From Larix kaempferi (taxonomy: Eukaryota > Streptophyta > Pinopsida > Pinales > Pinaceae): DNA of 64,000 nucleotides. The position numbers and the translations under genes are program-made. The first letter of the stretch is position 1. Every line of letters starts with the position of its first letter. Below, in pieces: positions 10,808 to 22,895 of the stretch. Under the pieces are notes generated by a model, which was not told the origin of the DNA, made no database searches, and saw only the letters and a list, made by a program, of their open reading frames with translations. The stretch covers positions 2,671,001 through 2,735,000 of the forward strand of contig BSBM01000125.1 of the NCBI GenBank assembly GCA_027924585.1, read 5' to 3'.

Positions 10808-11160
10808 CACTACAAGAAAAAAGGTCATTGGTGAGGGTCCTACATATGACAAACCTTTAAGGGTTGTCACGAATGTCACATATGATGACGGTCCTTAAAA
10901 CATCGTCGTTATAGGTGCCTTTTGAGATTGTCCTTTAAGGTTCGCCACCAAATCCCTTTCCAATGACATTTTTAGTGAGGGTTGTTAAAGGCCCATTATT
11001 GATTCTCTCTTTAGTGACACTTCTGGTGACAATATTTTAGTATCCCTCACTAATACTTGTTTATTTTACTTTTGGTGAGTGTAGAAAATGTTTGTCACCA
11101 ATTATCATTATAATTGGTTTTTGGCGACACTATGTGAGCGTTGCTATATTTTTCGACAAA
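10808..11160 (+). mobile_element. CACTA (En/Spm) transposon terminus
   Basis: CACTACAAGAAAAAAGG at 10808 is the canonical plant CACTA terminal inverted repeat. The next 350 bp hold short subterminal repeats in both orientations (GGTGAGGGT, GACGGTCCTT, AGTGACA, TTTGGTGAGTG), which CACTA elements use for transposase binding. I did not find the opposite end (a TTTTCTTGTAGTG-like sequence) in the window, so this is one end or a truncated element. No transposase frame follows. The right limit is approximate. Confidence 0.7.
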
Positions 11161-12286
11161 AGAATATAATGGTTTAAGACAGCTAGTATTGTTATGGATT
11201 ATTTGTAATTAATATGTTTCCAAGGTCATACTAGTCACAATACCCACTCATAAGGTCTATAAGAAATCTCTAGTGGTTTTCCATAAGAAACCACTAGCAA
11301 TTTATAAGTACCATTCCAAAATGGATCCATAAGCAATCTGATCTTTTGGGTATTCGACATCAACAAAATTGATTCATATATCCTGTTAGATTGTACTTCG
11401 ATGCTTTGAAACCCATTGGCATTAATCGAGGGATGTCTACTCGTCCATGTTATACTCCAACACCTTAATTCACATGGTTTGTATTGCATCACGAATGGTT
11501 TGGTTGAAGAATTTGCAGTTCAGCATGTTTTAGCAGACAATTACAGGCTTAGATCAAGCTTGTAGAATCTCCAGTTTCTGTGTTTTTTAAATATTTCAGT
11601 AAAATCTTGAAGATGAACAAATTGTTGGTAAAATGGAATGTATCGTGTATGGGGAAGGGAATACTGAAAATGAACAGAACCTTGATACTATCTTGGATTC
11701 ATCCCTCCCAGTACAAGCAAACTTTCAGTTCTATTTGGAATTTTTCTTTTCAAGTTGCAGATATAATGATTTCTTCCAACAAAGTTATATCTTTAAAATC
11801 CATGGAGTATCTGTATTTGCATGATTGGAAGGATTGGATCTCTATTTTATCCCCTGCCTATGTGGCATGTTATTCAAAGTCTTCTCTGAATCTGGACAAG
11901 TATTGTTCGGGTAGGGTTAAATTCAATATATTTTTCCTAATAATGTGTATAAATCCTAGCATATAAAAATGATTTGTATACATTTCAATTAGCTTTTCAA
12001 CGTCATTTCATGGCTTATTACATATCGTGACATGTCAAACCAAGTCTTTTTGTTCAAATAATTTCCATAAATGGAATGACCATTAACTCATTGCTTTTTG
12101 GACAAATGGGTATATGTTGAGTTGACCCCATCAATTGTCGTAATTAGTTCTATCCTTTTGTCCCATGTCTGAACAGTTATATTTATACTCGATTTGAAAG
12201 TTGGCTTTCTTTGTTATGCATAAGTATGCACGAAAATACCAATTTGGGTTAAAGGATACCGGTTTGATCACCTAACTTCCTTTCAG
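11161..12286. other. possible upstream intron of ORF X; no gene recognised
   Basis: AT-rich, ending in a pyrimidine-rich AACTTCCTTTCAG at about 12274-12286 that resembles a 3' splice site. If ORF X was spliced, this would be its upstream intron. Open frames here (11580-11966) have no recognisable similarity. Confidence 0.35.
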
Positions 12287-12747
12287 CAAAGAAAGTTTTA
12301 GTTGGCATGGTTGTTGCACGTAGGGAGGAGCAATATTCCATTGAACTGTTGGATGCAGATCCCTCTAGTAAGAGGACTTTTCAACAAATTGGATTGTATG
12401 CATTTTTTAGTAAATTCAAAGGGCACAACGAAGATGTGACCAAGGAATTTGCTCTAAATTTCGATGGAGATTGTTCTAACATTCGGGGGTTTCTGCTTCC
12501 AGTTTCAGAAACATTCATTGCTCTCGCTGCAGGCTTACCACAAACATGGGAAAGATGGTTTAAAGCTGGTCATTTGAAAAACCCTTACTCTTGGAAACAA
12601 TTTGTGAAAGTGGCTAATTCTAGTATTCATTGGAAGAAGGGATATGAACACAACTATTTCACTATTGAATGGGGTAATGCCATTTTCTTTTTGTAGAAAT
12701 ATTTGACTTGTGAAGGCCGATATAGCCTTGCCTTTCTTTATCATATT
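12287..12747 (+). pseudogene. ORF X, segment 1 (unrecognised plant ORF)
   Basis: The frame is open from the acceptor-like AG at 12286 and carries its first Met at 12307. It reads through FKGHNEDVTKEF, GFLLPVSETFIALAAGLP and WERWFKAGH. It is interrupted by an in-frame TAG at 12694-12696 and then continues (YLTCEGRYSLAFLYHI) to the LTR at 12748. The style (a GLP..WERWF block followed later by a CEGR..HI block) reminds me of repeat-associated, uncharacterised plant ORFs, but I cannot name a domain. The frame resumes at 22896 after the element at 12748-22890. Function unknown. Confidence 0.6.
12743..12747 (+). repeat. TSD of TAT-like element, left
   Basis: ATATT, matching 22891-22895. Confidence 0.75.
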
Positions 12748-13439
12748 CGTTGGCTTGGTTTTGCAACCAAGCTTTGTGCAATGGGCACCTATCAACAAGT
12801 GATAGCAGTTTCAAATATTGAAAGCAAAAAAAATTATAAATCTAAATCTAAATCTAAACTAGCATGTGCATATAACAAAATAAATTTTTGAAAAACGATT
12901 CAAGAACAAGAAATAAAAGAATAAGTATTTTGTATTAATATACCTCAAATGGTGAGGATTTGTGTTGAGCAACTCCCAAGGTGAGTAGCTCCAAGCTCCA
13001 ATGGTCTCTTCTCCAAGATTTCTACAATGGTCAAGAACTCATGAGAGATTTTGACAGCATGAGGATAGGATGATGGATGGATGGAAAGTGAGGAGCCCCT
13101 ACCACCTTTTTATAGTTTTTGGTGGTGGGGAATACCATTATGGTTTTGAGGAAACCAATGGTATTGACCAACATGGTTTAGGTACATTTTCCCTCATTTT
13201 TCCTTTTTTGAATATTTTGAATATTTTTATTCCCTTTTTAATATTTTGGGAATTCTGGACCCTTTTTGAGGGTTTTTTATGCTTTTTGAGGAAAAATATT
13301 CATTTTGAGGGGGAAAAGGGGTGTATTATGGTCTTTTGGTGACCTTTTGATGGCTTTAGAGGCTCAAATGGTGGAAAAGTGGACAAATGGGTCATGTGAA
13401 TAAGGAAATGAGCTAGTGAGCACTTTTTGGGTGTTAACA
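12748..13439 (-). repeat. TAT-like element 3' LTR
   Basis: About 692 bp, matching 22198-22890 with scattered substitutions. The outermost T of the TGTTGG end has changed to C here (CGTTGG), so only the right copy keeps both canonical ends. Confidence 0.9.
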
Positions 13440-13451
13440 GAATGCCCCCTG
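13440..13451 (-). other. polypurine tract
   Basis: On the - strand AGGGGGCATTC lies directly before the 3' LTR. This G-rich form is common in TAT-group elements and would prime plus-strand DNA. Confidence 0.6.
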
Positions 13452-16209
13452 ATGTGTGAGGGCAGGAGCTCATCGTATGGACGATAGACATCATAGTTCT
13501 TTTGTCTTTTTTCTGGGGTTTGGGGAAGAGAAGGGACCGGTTGGAGACTAGATCCACGACCCTTGGAAGCTGCAGAAACAAAAAATATTACATGGCCTCA
13601 ATATGAATGAGGAATAATCTCTGATAATGACGAGGCGGGCATACCCATGCTCTTATCAAGACATATACATAACAATTAGTCCCAAGAAGGGGGACCTAAA
13701 TAAAAAATCTGTTGGTACATCATAATGGTCCAAAGGGGACACTATTTCTAGATGTACTCATGATCATAACATGATTGATCTCAATAAATGATACACTTGA
13801 ATAAAGCGACAACCGTTCTGAACAAGGTCTCAGAAGGGTTGATGAACTGCTGAATCTAAAGGTGTCCAACATCTGTAGGGACTCAATGACTCTGAGGAAA
13901 CTCTGAGGAGTATATGTAACTGTATACTCGAGGGAGTATAAAACTGGGGTACATCTGAATACTGTCGCCATGCGCAACCTGGATATCTATAGAAAAAATG
14001 TAACTAGTTGTTTCCATAGGTAGAATCTCAAATGTGGAAGAGTCAGGTGGTATCCGGGGTCTTCAACCAATAAATGAACGGGCCAATACCCTGTGCGAGT
14101 CTCAACGATGCGATCAAGGTGTTGAAGTCGAGCATGTGAGAAACAACCATTTGGATAGGCACTGAGGACTCTTCTCGAAATGAATCATAGGCACTCATCA
14201 TAAATGGTGATGAGTCCAAGACACAGGGACCTCTAGGTCTATCCTCTAGAATAAATTTGGGTGTCGTCGACATAGGGAGACCAGCAACTAGCAAGGCAAT
14301 GATGTTTCCTTGATAGGAGCACGAGGTGTAGAACTAAAGTGTGGTAGTATTGACGGTAGGACTGACATACTTGTGGGGATGGGAAGTAACTGGGGCCATA
14401 GAGTGGGTAGACTCAAACTTCCTTTGTTCAGAGCATGATGACATGGTTGACCTGACAGCGTAGGGAACTGACTTGTAGGTGCGGGGACCATAGCTTTTAA
14501 GGATTGAAGGGTATGTATTAACTCTGGGGGGGACAAGCTGATGGGTGCTGTCGAGGGATTCTCAGGGTGACATACTGCAGAATACTCTGAACAAAGGAGA
14601 CCAAAATGGGGAAGCTGCCATATGAGTAGACGTGATCTGTTGTGGCGCCGAGAAGCGCCATTGGGTCCTTCTTCGTAGTGTTAATGAGCTCCAAGAGGGG
14701 ATAAAAGTGTGCTCTTAAATGGTAATGTCCTGTGGATTTTGTGAGCCCGGGACTGTTCGTGCTCATGGGTGCTTTCATTTTTAAGGAGTCTGAAAACGAT
14801 AAGAAGACTCTGCAGTGGTTGTGAGTATCGTCCTGTGGGTTTTTACGAGCCTAGGATGGTGATTGCTCGTGGTCGCTTTCATGTTTAGAGAGTCTGAAAG
14901 TGGTAAGTGGACTCCATTGGTGTTCTTTTTCGTAAGTTAGTCTCCAAGGCCCGAGAAAGCATAAAATGATGCAAATGGAGAACTCTTCTAGCCGATGTGA
15001 CTAGAGTATTCCTTTTTCGTAATTAGTCTACAAGGTCCGGAAAAGGGGTAAACTTATACCATGTAGACACCCTTTCAGATACGTTTAGCGAGCATGAAAG
15101 GAAGAAAGGTTGCTCGGCGATCTTTTCATTGTTTTAGGAGTCAGAAAAGAGCTTAAAAGAAACTCCCTAAGTGCTTTTTTCATAAAAGGGATTGCTTGGC
15201 CCGAAAAAAAAGGGGTAAAACTATACCGAACAAAAAGGGATTGATGAGAGCGAGAAAAGGTCTCAAGCATCGTCATGAGTGCGGAATACTGGATCTGGTA
15301 ACATAAAGATTGTCAAAAAGGGACAATGACCAATGTGGCATGCAAACCGAGGTGATGAGTGGCATTTTGAAAAAATGCCCAAAAATTATGGGGTGAAAGC
15401 GAGAAATGATCTCAAGCATCATCACGAGCGCGAAAAACTGAATTCGACGATATCAAACTTGTCAAAAACAGACGACAGCCGATGTGGCACACAAACCAAG
15501 GCAACAAGGGGGCATGGGAAAAAATGCCCAAAAAATTTGGAGGTGAGCACGAGAAATGATCTCAAGCATCATCACGAGCGTGGAAATCTAGCGATATAAG
15601 ACTTGTTAAAAATGGAGAACGACCGATGTGGCACGCAAACCGAGGCGACGAGGGGGCATGGGAAAAATGCCCAAAAAATATGGAGGTGAGAGCGAGAAAT
15701 GATCTCAAGCATCATCACGAGCGTGGAAATATGAATCCTGCAATGAAAATGGTGCGAAAAACGGAGGTCATAAGGACTCCAAAATGGTCAAAGGAAATAA
15801 CTAGGTTAAAAAATGGCTACAAATGAAGGTGACCCCACCAAGCCAAGGACTTAGTGGTGGGGAGAAATGATGACCCGCGAGGGCGAAATACTATGTGTAT
15901 CAAATCAACTCAAATATACAAGTGACACGTGACCTCAAAAATGGTTGAGATCACGAATGTGAAAAAGTGAGCAGGGTTAATGACCTGCCCCCATATGATG
16001 TGCATGGGGTTTGTGATTGTGGATCACATATGTGTTGGTTTGAATGATGGGCTCATTGAGGTGTTGAGATAGAGGTGATGGGGTAGGGTCAAAATGATTG
16101 ATCATGCCCCCTATCCCAGGTTCAAGGTAATCTATTATGTCCCCGAACTCAGAGGTGTCAATGCGGTGCAGATGCTGTCTTAGAGAGGGATCAAGAGGGC
16201 ATTGACCAA
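13452..16209 (-). other. non-coding 3' internal region of TAT-like element
   Basis: About 2.8 kb between the gag-protease frame and the 3' LTR, where RT, RNase H and integrase would lie in an autonomous element. I see none of their motifs. It contains diffuse repeats around 14750-15080 (two copies of a GTCTGAAAG..GGTAAG..GACTC block) and a clearer tandem array at 15236-15830. Short frames on both strands lack similarity. Confidence 0.6.
15236..15830. repeat. tandem array, about 145-bp unit
   Basis: Three copies, with a partial one before them, share GATGTGGCA..CAAACC, AAAAATGCCCAAAAA, GCGAGAAATGATCTCAAGCA and TCATCACGAGCG. The GTGGCA anchors lie near 15336, 15485 and 15628. The unit lengths of about 142-150 bp are not multiples of each other, so the open frames across them are incidental. 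Confidence 0.8.
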
Positions 16210-19200
16210 CTACTGGAGGGGGGGTGTACCATGAGGCTGTGGGTTGTGGTGGCATACTGAAGTGATGATATGATGATGGGGGATTCCCCTTGTGGGGTGG
16301 ATGCCCAAGTATCTCCGATGAGAATCACGATGATGATGAGTAGGCAAGGTTTTGGGCCTACCCCCATGTTGTGGACATGTGGTTTCCTCGTCGATTTGAA
16401 AGGGTTGAACATGTGTGTGAAAGGGATCAATGGAAGGGGCCGACCAGACAGAGGGGTATCCAGTGGAAATCATGTAAATGGTGTTAATTTCTTCCGAGGA
16501 GGAAGATGGTGGGGGATTAATTTCCTCAATGAGAAGAGGGGATATCTCTAGGTCGACGTTATTCAACTCGTACAATGCTGCTCTATAATCTGGGAGATCA
16601 GGGAAGTGGTGTGAATAATGGCCATAAATGCCGCATATCGCACAAGGGTGGTTAGTGCGGAGCGTTTTGTCGCGAGGGTGAGGAGGTGGCTCAAGTCTTA
16701 CCACTGGAATTCCAGTTTCGTCATCCAACATATTCATGTGTTCTTGGAGTGCCGGTAATTGTGGACATTGATGAGTGGCATGGCCTACGTCATCACACAA
16801 CGAGCAGTTAGGGGGAATGCGAATAGTTGGGGGGTTTTTAGATACCTTGGGGGTTGCTGGGGGGGTGCGAGTTATGAGCCCAGTGTTATAAGTTGGTGGG
16901 CCTCTGCCCCCTGTGTTCCGTAATGGAGGTGGGGCGTTTTTGGATGTTGATGCCGTAGTCACTATTGGGGGTGGTATGTTTTGCAGATGAGTGACCGGAG
17001 GGGGTGGGTGGCTCGTAGTAGGGATAGGTTACACCGGTTTTAAAATAACAGTCGGAGTCGGCGGGGGGCTCGGAGCAGGTAAGTACCATACAGGTAGCCC
17101 TAATGTTAAGCCAGGAAGGTTGAGTGTAGCCATTACTGGCGAACTGACAACTCCAGAAAATGGGAACAAGAACGGGATAGTGTGAATTGGCGTTGTGCCA
17201 ATATGAGTAGGCACTGTGGGTGTTTGTGGTAGTGATGAAGGATGCTGTGTGGTGTGTGACAGGGTGCACAAATCCGATGTTTTTGTTATCGGTGAAGGTG
17301 GTGAGATTGATGGAAATGTGGAAGTCATAGGTGACTCGTTGTAGATTCCAGGACCAATTGACGACACAAATGATGTTGGTGCGTTTTGAATGGTTTGTTC
17401 AATCATTGGTAGCACATTTTGAGGAGCTGTGGGGGCGTTAGGATCATAATATGTGAGTTGATCGATCTTGATAACACGTCCTTCATGTGCGAACATTATG
17501 AGGTAAAAAACAGATGAAGCCACTGCTTTCATTTTGTACATATAGCTACGTCCAAGAAGGAGGTTGTAGTCGAGTTGGGCATTGATCACTTCGATGTCGA
17601 TAAGAACTAATTTGCCGCCTAGTTCTACGGGTACGTTCGCTAAGAGGCCTTGTGGTTGAGCTGAGCGTCCGTCGTAAGCTCGTAATGCCGTGGTGGATGG
17701 TTGTAAAGCAGGGGAGCCAAGCTTCTGCCACACAAGGGTGGACATAACGCAGGTGGAAGCTCCTTCATCGATGATGCATCGATGCACAACAAGGTTTCGA
17801 ATGTTTACTAATACTTGGAAAGCCAAATTTGATGGCAATCGAGGTTCGGCTTGGTCTAAGTCGAAAGCCATCATGTGTGTGTCGTCAGGGTCTACTCCTC
17901 CAATGGCGGATAGTAGTAGTTTTCATTGTGCAGGGCATGTTTTCAGTACCTCTAAAGCAGACATAGCAGCGGGGGATTGTGCTAGGTCTTCCATGACGTT
18001 ATAATTGGATGTTGCGCGAGCATTAGGATTGTTGTTAATCCTTCGCAAAGGGATGCGAGGGATTTTAGGTCCTCCGTCAAACGGCATATTTTATATGCGT
18101 GGTAGTTGATTTGGTGGAAGGGAGGTGGATGTGTCAGTGGGAGGAGTTTCTGGGGGTGAGCCGTACTGATTCCTGCGAGTTTGGAGGTTGATTTCATTGG
18201 ATGACATCATTAATAAATGGTGTGTTCCTAGATCTGCATGATGATAATCAGTTGCGGCATAGGTGATTTGCTGCTAGGGTGCAGCAGATCCTTGTGGGGG
18301 ATCCATAGGGCGAGTATTTACTACTCCCTGGTTTGGCAATGGGTTTTGTAATATCATGGGTTTCGGTTGATTAAGTGGAGTTGGTTGTCCAGCGTGGCCC
18401 TGGCGTTGGGCATCGTCAGCCCAAATTTTACGTGCTTTCTCTAAATGGGGGCAGTTATGAGTGTAGTGTCCATAGACTCCACATATAGAACATGGATGGT
18501 TTGTTCTCAGGTTATTGTTTTTTGGCTGCTTGGGATGACGATCAGGATTCTGGTTGGGAGGAGAAACATTGTTATTATTTGGAGGATTGGGAGGTGGTGG
18601 ACCTTGATTATGTTGTTGGTTGTTTCCGCGGTTATGTCCTCTTCCACGGTTTTGTTGTCCACCCTGGTTGCGTTGGTTGTTTTGATGTTGGGGCTGATTA
18701 TGTTGTGTGTACACTTGCCCTTGAATAGTGGGAGGATTTTTGGGTGCCGCAGGTGCGGGAGCAGGTTGCGGTGGATAATAAGCTGGTGGGGCTGGAGGTG
18801 GTCCAGTTGCCTGCTGGGGTTGTTGGTAACCCTGAGCTATTGGAGGTGTTGGGTTAGCTGTTGTAGCTTGATGTGGGTAATACATTGGTTGTGTCGGTAA
18901 ATGAATTGGGTTCTGGGTGGCCGGTTGGTTATAGTATGTGGGTGGTACATATGTCAATGGCGCTTTCCCATAGCAATGTTGTGGACAAAAGGGTGCATGA
19001 GTGTGATGAGTCTGATTTGTTGGAGCATATGAAGTTGTCGCTCCAGAATTAGATGTAGCCCTAGAGAGGTCTGGGGAATTTATTGTGCTCACCATGCTAA
19101 GAGGTTTAATTTGCGACGTGACTTGGCCGATAATACCATCAGCGGCATGTGATTCCCCCGGAGCGTCACCACGTGAAGAATCGCCTCGTGGGGCGTCTGG

Positions 19201-20223
19201 TATGATGGTGTAGAGATAGCCTGACTGGGCATAAATCAGGTCGAATTGCTGAGCTTTTAAGATAGCTTCTTCCTCTGACTGAGGTCGTTTGGAAGCTACG
19301 TCTTTTGCTATGAGGGGTCGGAGTGATTTAAGAAACTAGTCCAAAAATATACGGTCATCCAGTTTTATCTTACAGAGGCTACGACACTTGCGCCACTCAT
19401 GGATATGGTCGGTGATGTGGGTAGCTGTGTTTTGTCTGCAAGACAACAGTATTTCAACTCTTGCATCATAGCGTACAGGTAGCTGAAAAAACTGAAGGAA
19501 AGTGGAGGCGAGAGACGTAAATGTATGGTGGGTCCCATGTGGTTGTTCGATGTACCACTTGGCTGCAGAGCCAGTGAACGTTCGTTGCAACAGTCTCAGT
19601 CGAATGGAGTCATCCACTATGGATTTAGATGAACACCATAGGTGAAATGACATTATGTGGTTTTGGGGATCCTCCCCAAGTTTTCCTTCAAACTTGGGGA
19701 TGTCCAAGGGGATCTTTGTAGGCATGGGTGGCCATGTAGGGTTGTGCCTGATAGGATAGTTGGTTAGCCTGGCTAGGTATGGTAAGTTCAGACTAGCCAT
19801 GTAAGGTAAACTAGCAGATGGGTGTGGCGTAGTGACTGGGACATAACTATTAATGGTGGAATTATTTAGTGGTCCAATAGCCCCTAAGGGTATGCTAGGT
19901 ATTGAAGGTATGTGTCTTCCAACCGTTGTGGTTTGGTATGGGCCAGCGTTCCCAAGTGCAACATGGGTTACACCGGGGTTAGGAATAGTGCCAGGAATTC
20001 CTAGGATCTGGGTTGTGGTAATGAGAGGTGGTGTGATTCCTATGTTTGGAATACCCATAATAGGAGGTAGTCCTGTGTTGGGCATACCTAAAGGTGGAGT
20101 GTCCCCTATATTAGGCATGCCTAGATGGGTTGTTGTTACCATGGATGGCACAGTAGTAGAAGGGTTTGTGGATGTATCTCCAATAGTACTGGTGAAAAGT
20201 GGGTCGTATTGTGGTCCAGCCAT
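16210..20223 (-). pseudogene. gag-protease polyprotein, decayed
   Basis: One reading frame on the - strand runs from a Met at 20223 to 16210, broken by at least five in-frame stops (near 19336, 18274, 18090, 17920 and 17029). Order: a Pro/Gly/Thr-rich start; a gag capsid-like domain (DIPKFEGKLGEDPQNHI, then AAKWYIEQ) at about 19730-19340; a Pro/Gln-rich linker; a zinc knuckle CSICGVYGHYTHNC at about 18460-18500; an ALEVLKTCPAQ block; and a retropepsin-like domain with DEGASTCVMS and YNLLLGRSY at about 17780-17540. A Pro-rich stretch then leads to two more knuckle-like motifs, CSLCDDVGHATHQC (about 16780) and CAICGIYGHYSHHF (about 16640, last Cys lost). Zinc knuckles after the protease are unusual. 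RT is absent. Confidence 0.85.
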
Positions 20224-20399
20224 GAGGTTGGTTGGTGATATTTCAGTAGGGTTTTCGGATTCAGCCTCAGAATCAGATGTGAAGTGAGGCGTGTCAGAAT
20301 CGGATGACTGTGTGTTTGGTCGATGACGTGTCGATTCAAGGGATAAGGCTCTACGTCGGTGACGTGTAGATCCAAGTATACTGAACTGAGGGGGTTCAT

Positions 20400-22177
20400 C
20401 GTGAAGACGACGAGATCGTCTTAAATTCTCAATGGTGAGAAATATTTTTTTAAAATTTCAGTGTAAGGTGGTGATGTAAAAAACTCGAAACCCTAATGCC
20501 ACAATGAGTGCAAAACGGGAGTGAAAAAATAAAGGCTCTCAGGCCAACAATAAACCTCAAAAAGCACTTATTATAGCAGTTGTTCTATAATAAGTGGAGG
20601 GATGCAACAAAATTGGTCAAAATACCAAAAGTCAAACAGTTTCTAGAAAAAAGGGGTGTTACTAGACCAAAGGTGGGTAATGTATCATACAAACACCTAA
20701 CTAGAAGTATTGTGAGTCAACAACGATATCCTCTGCAAGGTGATGAAATCCAAGTCAGAAAATATAGAGTGTTGAATCAACGGCTAGATATCCCCCTACC
20801 GGGAGGGAAACCGGGTAGACAATCCTAAAGAGTGGCAACTAGGATACCCCGTTCATGACACGTTCGGTTGGGTGAATCTGCAGTTTGGTTCTATCGCCGA
20901 TGTACACCCTCTTGGGTGTACACCGAGAACTTCGAAAGGTATCCTTCGATTACTGAATGGATTGCGGTATTCCACTCAGACTTTCGGAACCAGTCTGTCT
21001 ACTTCAACCCTCCTAAGGGAGAGGCCTTCCCGATAAATTGGTTGATAGCCGTGTCAAAATTATAAGGGATTTTGGTACCGTAGAGGACAACCACTATGTC
21101 TCAAATTTAATAATTGAGGGGTGTTATTGGAACACCTATCCCCTCAATTCTACCTAACTACAAAATTCTTTTAAGTGCTCCCCAAGTAGGGTTAAAAGTT
21201 TGTTGAGTTTAAGGTAAATTTTAAGGCTCAGTTTAAATTATGTGGCAGAGTGGGTGCAAGTGTGGTATTTAAACTGAAATTGATTTGCCTCACTTGGGCG
21301 ATTGATTACAAATGAAAGAAAAGATGCTTCCAGTTTTGCAAAAAATAAAGGCGTTTTTGAAATGTAAATGCTTGAAAAAAAACTGTTTCAAAATTAATGG
21401 ATCTTTGAAATAATTTGAAGGAAAGCAAATAACATAAATATTTCAAGAAATAAATGGATCTCTTAAAAGTTGCTTGGGCAAAGTATCGAGCAAATAAACA
21501 GTAAAACCGTGATCTAAATAAAATGCAGAAAAATCTCTCTTTCAATTACTGAAAATTTTTAAAAAGACTTTTAATGGAGCATTCTAAATAGTAAAAGATT
21601 TAATGTGGCTGTAAAAATGCAGAAAAATTAATGCTGTAAAATATGCTAAATGGGCAGAAAATACAGCAAAAAATAATTTTCAAAAAATTGCATCGCGGGT
21701 TCCGAGAAAACAGCCGTGATGGGCGGCGCGGGTTTCGGCCACGAAGCCGCGATGTGAAGCGCGGGTTTTGGCCGCGCAATCGCGATGTGTCGCGCGGGTT
21801 TCGGCCGCGAAGCCGCGATGTGCAGCGCGGGTTTAGGTCACACAGTCGCGATGTGCAGCGCGGAAAATGGCCGCAAAGCCGCGATGTGTATAGCGTAAAA
21901 TGGCTGCGAAGCCGCGGCACGCCGCGTAGACAAAAGCCGCGAGGACGCGATGAGCCACGCGACTGTCGGGCAAAAAAATTTGAGGCGAAAGCCGAAAACG
22001 GACGCCAAAAAACGAACCCGAAAATGGAAATTTCAGGCTGTTAATGGCAATAGAAGGGTCCAAGATCTAAAACAGCAATGGATCTACCGTTTAGGATGGC
22101 ATATCTATGAATAACAATGATTAAAACTAAGAAAAACTAAGATCTAAAGCAAAAAATTGAGATCTAAGAATTCGAAG
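20400..22177 (-). other. TAT-like element leader
   Basis: About 1.8 kb of 5' leader between the primer site and the gag frame in element orientation. Apart from the minisatellite at 21697-21935 I see no defined unit. A frame on the + strand at 20580-20828 has no similarity. Confidence 0.5.
21697..21935. repeat. 33-bp GC-rich minisatellite in leader
   Basis: About seven imperfect copies of a unit with CGCGATGTG, CAGCGCGGGTTT and CGGCCGCGAAGC. The surrounding sequence is AT-rich, so the array is a sharp GC island. The period of 33 bp gives an 11-residue RDVxRGFRPRS pattern in one frame, which is a consequence of the period rather than evidence of a protein. Confidence 0.85.
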
Positions 22178-22192
22178 CCAGCGGAGTCGCCA
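22178..22192 (-). other. primer-binding site, tRNA-Arg type
   Basis: TGGCGACTCCGCTGG on the - strand, 5 nt inside the 5' LTR. It complements the 3' end of a plant tRNA-Arg, with about one mismatch against the form I know. This primer is typical of TAT/Ogre elements. Confidence 0.75.
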
Positions 22193-22197
22193 AAAAC

Positions 22198-22890
22198 TGT
22201 TGGCTTGGCTTTGCAACTAAGCTTTGTGCAATGGGCACCTATCAACAAGTGATAGCAGTTTCAAATATTGAAAGCAAAAAACAATTATAAATCTGAATCT
22301 AAATCTAAACTAGCATGTGCATATAACAAAATAAATTTTTGAAAAATGATTCAAGAACAAGAAATAAAAGAATAAGTATTTTGTATTAAGATACCTCAAA
22401 TGGTGAGGATTTGTGTTGAGCAACTCCCAAGGTGAGTAGCTCCAAGCTCCAATGGTCTCTTCTCCAAGATTGCTACAATGGTCAAGAACTCATGAGATAT
22501 TTTGACAGCATGAGGATAGGATGATGGATGGATGGAAAGTGAGGAGCCCCTACCACCTTTTTATAGTTTTTGGTGGTGGGGAATACCATTATGGTTTTGA
22601 GGAAACCAATGGTATTAACCAACATGGTTTAGGTACCTTTTCCCTCCTTTTTCCTTTTTTGAATATTTTGAATTTTTTTATTCCCTTTTAATATTTTTGG
22701 GAATTTTGGACCCTTTTTTAGGGTTTTTTATGCTTTTTGAGGAAAAATATTCATTTTGAGGGGAAAAAGGGGTGTATTATGGTCTTTTGGTGACCTTTTG
22801 ATGGCTTTAGAGGCTCAAATGGCGGAAAAGTGGACAAATGGGTCATGTGAATAAGGAAATGAGCTACTGAGCACTTTTTGGGTGTTAACA
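22198..22890 (-). repeat. TAT-like element 5' LTR
   Basis: TGTTGGCTTGGC..GGTGTTAACA on the + strand, 693 bp, paired with 12748-13439. The two copies differ at scattered sites and small indels, indicating an insertion that is not recent. Confidence 0.9.
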
Positions 22891-22895
22891 ATATT
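22891..22895 (+). repeat. TSD of TAT-like element, right
   Basis: ATATT, identical to the left copy. The ORF X frame resumes at 22896. Confidence 0.75.

Larger units (their letters stand above)
12748..22890 (-). mobile_element. TAT/Ogre-like gag-protease element lacking RT
   Basis: A 10.1-kb LTR element in - orientation. Near-identical LTRs (12748-13439 and 22198-22890), a tRNA-Arg primer site at 22178-22192, a polypurine tract next to 13440 and a 5-bp TSD define it. The internal part has a leader with a minisatellite, one gag-protease frame (20223 to 16210) and about 2.8 kb of non-coding repeats. No reverse transcriptase, RNase H or integrase is recognisable, so it is a non-autonomous derivative dependent on a relative. 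The Arg primer and the protease wording place it with the TAT/Ogre group of gypsy elements. It sits inside ORF X. Confidence 0.85.

Noticed and set aside
16270-18900. + strand ORFs of 64-151 codons
   Set aside because: Antisense shadows of the Pro-rich gag-protease frame on the - strand.
21643-22044. Arg-rich 133-codon ORF with an 11-residue repeat
   Set aside because: The 33-bp minisatellite period keeps both strands open; there is no codon signal outside the array.
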